A program made the translations under genes and the position numbers. A DNA stretch of 64,000 nt from Synergistaceae bacterium (GTDB lineage: Bacteria; Synergistota; Synergistia; Synergistales; Aminobacteriaceae): NCBI GenBank assembly GCA_009783355.1, contig WRHH01000005.1, positions 34,334-98,333 of the forward strand, read 5' to 3'. Below are positions 60,918 through 64,000 of the stretch, one piece after another (position 1 is the first letter of the stretch; the number at the start of each line of letters is the position of its first letter). Under the pieces are notes generated by a model. The model saw only the letters and a list, made by a program, of their open reading frames with translations, was not told the origin of the DNA and did no database searches.

Positions 60918-61283
60918 TCAATAATTTGGCATGTAAAGAACTATTTCATTATTTTCAGTTCCTACTGTTAGTTCTTTATATTTTAGCTCCCATCTCCCAT
61001 CAAGTACAGACCAAGAGCCTTCTTTTGTATCCCATTTAACACCGCTTTTCGTCGTTCCGTGCGTGGGCTTTGTCTTATCTGTCATAAACTCCAATTGAAT
61101 TATACGGGCTTCATTCAGCAATACCCGTGTATCGCTAACTTCAATAAGGCTTTTTGATGAAATTATCATTAGCCTCAATGAGCCTACAGCGACAAGCCCA
61201 AGAATTGCAACCGTGACTAACACCTCAATTAGAGTAAAACCTCTTTTTCTACTTAACAATGTATATGACCGCCAATGGTTCAT
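60918..61283 (-). CDS. Minor pseudopilin (GspI- or GspJ-like)
   Basis: The 121-residue protein has a prepilin leader ending in RKRG (G15) before FTLIEVLVTVAILGLVAVGSL, with Glu at +5. The remainder is a small beta-rich domain with W85 and W90 in EGSWSVLDGRWELKYK. Placement between a PDZ protein and gspD suggests GspI or GspJ. Its first 35 bp overlap the end of the preceding PDZ gene, which is long for a coupled overlap; no shorter start fits the leader better. Confidence 0.88.
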   Translation of the reverse strand: MNHWRSYTLLSRKRGFTLIEVLVTVAILGLVAVGSLRLMIISSKSLIEVSDTRVLLNEARIIQLEFMTDKTKPTHGTTKSGVKWDTKEGSWSVLDGRWELKYKELTVGTENNEIVLYMPNY

Positions 61284-62058
61284 TATTTCTCACTATTTCA
61301 ATATCAAAACTTGATTTTCTCATTGCTCTGTTTACAGAATTTATAAGATCTTCTGCGTATATTATCGAAAAGCCGTTAAAACTTTTTATAATATCGTTTT
61401 TTTGCAGTCCGAGTTTTACTAATACGCTGTCATCTCTAAGCCGAAATATCTCAACCCATTTTGGTTGATAGCCGTTACTCTCAAATTTCTGGCGAAGACG
61501 AAATTTTTCCGTTTCATTCTGAGCCATATACAAGCTCTCTCCGTATATTAGCTGTATTGATGAATCACCTCTGATTATCTGTGCTGTAAAGGGAGATCCG
61601 TCCCCAATCAAATGCATGATGAAGAAAATTAAATCCCCCGGATTTTCCACGGGCATCCCGTTAATGGGTACCCCGCATATTGATTTTATCACGTCGCCTA
61701 TTTGAATTCCATATTTAAATAAAACGTTGTCGTTTGCAATCCATTTAACTTCAATTCCGACAATTTCACTTTCAATATATTTGGGGCGCATTCGAATGCT
61801 TTTCAACTCTCTGGGCAGGCTTCCAATAAACAGGTTCTTATCAACAGCGCCGTATGTTTCTGTAACCACAGACGGGACTCCGAGGGCTGCGTCCTCTACC
61901 AACGGGACGCCGAGGGCTGCGTCCCCTACTGCGTCGTTTTTTTCTGCAGCCGCGTCGCTTCCGGCGTGTGCCGACAGGATGCAGAGAGATGCGCCAAGAA
62001 ATCCCGCAACAACGATTATTCCAATTATATAAAATATTTTTGTACGAGAAACATTCAT
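61249..62058 (-). CDS. Membrane-anchored double-PDZ protein (GspC-like)
   Basis: The 269-residue protein has an N-terminal membrane helix (about 8-30) and two PDZ-like domains (about 85-170: VGIEVKWIANDNVLFKYGIQIGDVIKSI; about 180-265: DDSVLVKLGLQKNDIIKSFNGF). Residues 43-63 contain two copies of DAALGVPxV that are encoded by an intergenic-type repeat (61871-61930). PDZ domains of GspC select substrates in type II secretion. It shares the FRIRPKF/MRPKY-type pre-PDZ segment with the next gene upstream. Confidence 0.82.
   Translation of the reverse strand: MNVSRTKIFYIIGIIVVAGFLGASLCILSAHAGSDAAAEKNDAVGDAALGVPLVEDAALGVPSVVTETYGAVDKNLFIGSLPRELKSIRMRPKYIESEIVGIEVKWIANDNVLFKYGIQIGDVIKSICGVPINGMPVENPGDLIFFIMHLIGDGSPFTAQIIRGDSSIQLIYGESLYMAQNETEKFRLRQKFESNGYQPKWVEIFRLRDDSVLVKLGLQKNDIIKSFNGFSIIYAEDLINSVNRAMRKSSFDIEIVRNNEPLAVIYIVK
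61871..61930. repeat. Intergenic palindrome family inside a coding region, two 30-bp copies
   Basis: Two tandem 30-bp units carry CGGGACTCCGAGGGCTGCGT and CGGGACGCCGAGGGCTGCGT, each followed by CC and CTAC. They match the intergenic unit at 12854 (CGGGTCGCCGAGGGCTGCGA...CCCCTAC) apart from a compensatory T/A to A/T change in the stem. Each unit is a multiple of three, so the frame is kept. Confidence 0.75.
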
Positions 62059-63453
62059 TTATCTGACAACGTACCTATAATAAATAGGGGCGTTTCCTCT
62101 TAATATCTCCACATTAAACTCGGTTGCGTTCATTATCGAATTTATACCGTTCGTTATATCTCCCATATTTTTCATCGGTATTCCGTTTACCGATTTTATG
62201 ACATCGCCTTTTTGAACTCCGAGTTTGGTAAGCACGCTGTCATTTTGAATCCATTGAACTTCAATTCCAACGGGCTCATTCCCAATGAATTTAGGTCGAA
62301 TCCTGAATCTTTTCATCTCATCAAAAGGATTCATCATCAGGTTATCAATTATTTCCCTTCCTATTATCCCTTCTTGAACGGTTTCCGGGTTAGCGGGAGT
62401 TATTCGGTTGTTATTTTCAACCGGAGTTATTGGCGTCGAGGGAGCTGTTGGAATGATTGAAACCGGTTGTCCGGCATTATCCGTAACTGTATATACGAGG
62501 TTAATAGGCGCGCCCTCTCTTAGTATCTCCACATTAAACTCGGTTCCGCTCAATAACGAATTTATGCCTTTCGTTATATCTCCCATATTTTTCATCGGTA
62601 TTCCGTTTACCGATTTCATGACATCGCCTTTTTGAACTCCGAGCTTGGTAAGCACGCTGTCATTTTGAATCCATTGAACTTCAATTCCAACGGGCTCATC
62701 CCCGGCAAATTTAGGCCGAATTCTAAATCTTTTCATCTCATCGAAAGGATTCATCATCAGGTTATCAATTACTTCCCTTCCTATTACCCCTTCGTTCCCC
62801 GGAGTGGAAGCGACGATATTGCTTGGTTGAGAAGGCGGCGGGGGCGGCGGGGGGGGAAGTGCCGGCGTGTTGTTTGCAACTCTGGAACCGCCACTAGTAT
62901 CCGCTAAATAAAGGTATTTCGTAAAATCATTATTCTCATTGTCCTGAAATATAGCCCTGTCATATAATACCTCAGTCAGTTCATACGCGTCGAAATTTTC
63001 TCCGATTGAAATAAAATTCAGTTTATCATTCGTGTTATCTTGAAGCCAAATGCCGACTCTCGGAAATGTTCCCGTTAAAGTTGCCTTTGCAAATGAATTT
63101 TTTACTTCAACGTTGACTTCCCTTGTCTGCGCTTCCGCAACGCCGACAAAAGGAAACGCGCTGATCGAGAATGGGTTTGCGCTCAAAAAATCAGTTAATC
63201 TGTTGTCCGGATCAACTTTATTTTGGGCGGCCGCCATGTTCGCCGCCATATTTAATTGCAGTTCAGCGCTCTTGGGAGAAAGCGCGTAATCTATAAAAAT
63301 AGTGCCGAGCCAGCCGACGGATATACCCAATAACAGGGGCATGATAAATTCGGTCACCGCAAAAATCACGGATAAAATTGAACCCTTAGAGGAGCCTCTG
63401 TCAAAAAATTTACGTCCCAGTCTGAAGTTTGAAAAACCGTTAGTTTTATTCAT
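62059..63453 (-). CDS. GspC-like inner-membrane protein with proline linker and duplicated PDZ domains
   Basis: The 464-residue protein has one N-terminal membrane helix (about 30-55), a GspC HR-type region (ATLTGTFPRVGIWLQDNT), a linker with eight prolines (about 190-197), and two PDZ modules. Each module includes IGRE(V/I)IDNLMMNPFDEMKRF and VEVQWIQNDSVLTKLGVQ-like segments and lies exactly 420 bp (140 residues) from its twin. The DNA of the two modules is nearly identical, indicating a recent duplication. The proline codons include a run of eight Cs (on the minus strand), open to slippage. Its ATG shares a base with the GspN-like stop (TAATG). Confidence 0.85.
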   Translation of the reverse strand: MNKTNGFSNFRLGRKFFDRGSSKGSILSVIFAVTEFIMPLLLGISVGWLGTIFIDYALSPKSAELQLNMAANMAAAQNKVDPDNRLTDFLSANPFSISAFPFVGVAEAQTREVNVEVKNSFAKATLTGTFPRVGIWLQDNTNDKLNFISIGENFDAYELTEVLYDRAIFQDNENNDFTKYLYLADTSGGSRVANNTPALPPPPPPPPSQPSNIVASTPGNEGVIGREVIDNLMMNPFDEMKRFRIRPKFAGDEPVGIEVQWIQNDSVLTKLGVQKGDVMKSVNGIPMKNMGDITKGINSLLSGTEFNVEILREGAPINLVYTVTDNAGQPVSIIPTAPSTPITPVENNNRITPANPETVQEGIIGREIIDNLMMNPFDEMKRFRIRPKFIGNEPVGIEVQWIQNDSVLTKLGVQKGDVIKSVNGIPMKNMGDITNGINSIMNATEFNVEILRGNAPIYYRYVVR

Positions 63454-64000
63454 TATTTATCCCTCCTTAGCCTCCATTGCCCATTCGACTCCTGAATCAA
63501 AGGGAGCATCGCTTTCATTGAATTCAAAGATGATTCAATTTTTTCAGGAGGTTTTATCATCAAATCCGCGGTTTCAATTTTTGCACCATTGATATCTATC
63601 GCGACGGATCCGTCAAATAATAGTTCTCCTGTATTTTTAAAGTTTTTTAATGAGAGTATCCCATTTTTTAATGATACTTCAACATTCCCTGAACCTATAT
63701 CCACATCGTTCCCCCCGGGAAACGATAGTTTGCCGCCGGTGAAGGAAACCGATATAACGGGAGAAAATTGAATTATCGATTGTATAAAAGACGGAGATAA
63801 ACTCAAAGTTTTGAACTCTCCTCCCGCAAATATCATTTTTGAAACGAATTCGTTTATTTCTATGGTTGGACCTCTCCATGATCCGCTGACTGATGCGTGT
63901 TGAGTATTAAATCCTTTTGACGACGCTATTTTTTCCGCCGACAAAACGGCATATTCGCCGATTTTACCCCACGGCATGAGCAACCATAAAGAAATCAGTA
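63453..64000 (-). CDS. GspN-like type II secretion protein, 5'-truncated by the window edge
   Basis: The frame is open to the window end, so the N terminus is missing; a TTG at 63983 is internal. The visible part begins with the end of a hydrophobic helix (LISLWLLMPWGKIGEYAV), followed by a beta-rich periplasmic region (GPTIEINEFVSKM; SVSFTGGKLSFPGG; GELLFDGSVAIDINGAKIETADL). The pattern and its place before gspC suit GspN, but the family signal is weak. Confidence 0.65.
   Translation of the reverse strand, partial: LISLWLLMPWGKIGEYAVLSAEKIASSKGFNTQHASVSGSWRGPTIEINEFVSKMIFAGGEFKTLSLSPSFIQSIIQFSPVISVSFTGGKLSFPGGNDVDIGSGNVEVSLKNGILSLKNFKNTGELLFDGSVAIDINGAKIETADLMIKPPEKIESSLNSMKAMLPLIQESNGQWRLRRDK

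Overview
The window looks like a chromosome segment of an anaerobic diderm bacterium, most likely from the phylum Synergistota. It carries an outer-membrane secretin (GspD) with other type II secretion genes, a TRAP transporter, a catabolic-type glutamate dehydrogenase, an archaeal-type phosphoglycerate mutase, and a secreted peptidase whose C-terminal tail resembles the Synerg-CTERM sorting signal. The phylum is inferred from gene content and that tail; no 16S rRNA gene is present.

Layout. 1-3580: two tandem, closely related chemoreceptors, the first cut by the window edge. 3697-8148: an EF-G-like GTPase, a small exported protein, RNase P RNA and glutamate dehydrogenase. 8441-17786: housekeeping genes (xseB, rpmB, an RluA-type pseudouridine synthase, cyclophilin, a YhaM-like HD protein, iron alcohol dehydrogenase, a DUF2130 protein coupled to phosphoglycerate mutase, a flavodoxin-ferredoxin protein). 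18059-22239: an aminotransferase and one part of a type II secretion/pilus system (gspF, gspG, a second pseudopilin, an unknown membrane-anchored protein). 22274-27261: tRNA-Arg, two related iron-sulfur proteins, a ClpP-fold SDH-type protease, an M48 protease and a HicAB toxin-antitoxin pair. 27463-31322: a TRAP transporter (dctP, dctQ, dctM and a small membrane ORF). 31594-37434: an M14 carboxypeptidase-like lipoprotein and a 1099-residue GLUG-repeat secreted protein. 37942-49638: a PglC/PglE-like glycan pair, an orphan hydrogenase-maturation protease, a DHH phosphoesterase, recN-nadK-dxs, nrdR, rpsU, a HIT protein, a J-domain protein coupled to a TtcA-like enzyme, and pth. 49649-54584: rplY-prs-glmU, tRNA-Gln, and a metallo-hydrolase/methyltransferase pair. 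54565-64000: a GtrB-like glycosyltransferase, a GT-C-like membrane protein, and the other part of the type II system (gspE, gspD, a pseudopilin, two PDZ proteins in the GspC position, and the end of a GspN-like gene).

The most unusual feature is between the genes. At least eleven gene 3' ends carry a tandem 7-bp repeat, ending within about 0-20 bp of, or overlapping, the stop codon. The heptamer sequence differs between loci, but its place is the same. It is usually followed by purine-rich AAAAGAC/AAAAGAT-like repeats and then by GC-rich palindromes ending in CCCTAC or a close variant. In three unrelated genes the heptamer GGGATTA supplies the last codons and the stop, so all three proteins end in Gly-Ile-Arg-Asp. 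Related palindromes occur in a 60-bp tandem arrangement, inside RNase P RNA and, in frame, inside a secretion gene. A MITE-like element with 15-17-bp terminal inverted repeats (two good copies, one decayed) shares the same type of GC-rich core. Together these look like a polar, gene-3'-end-associated repeat system for which I see no description.
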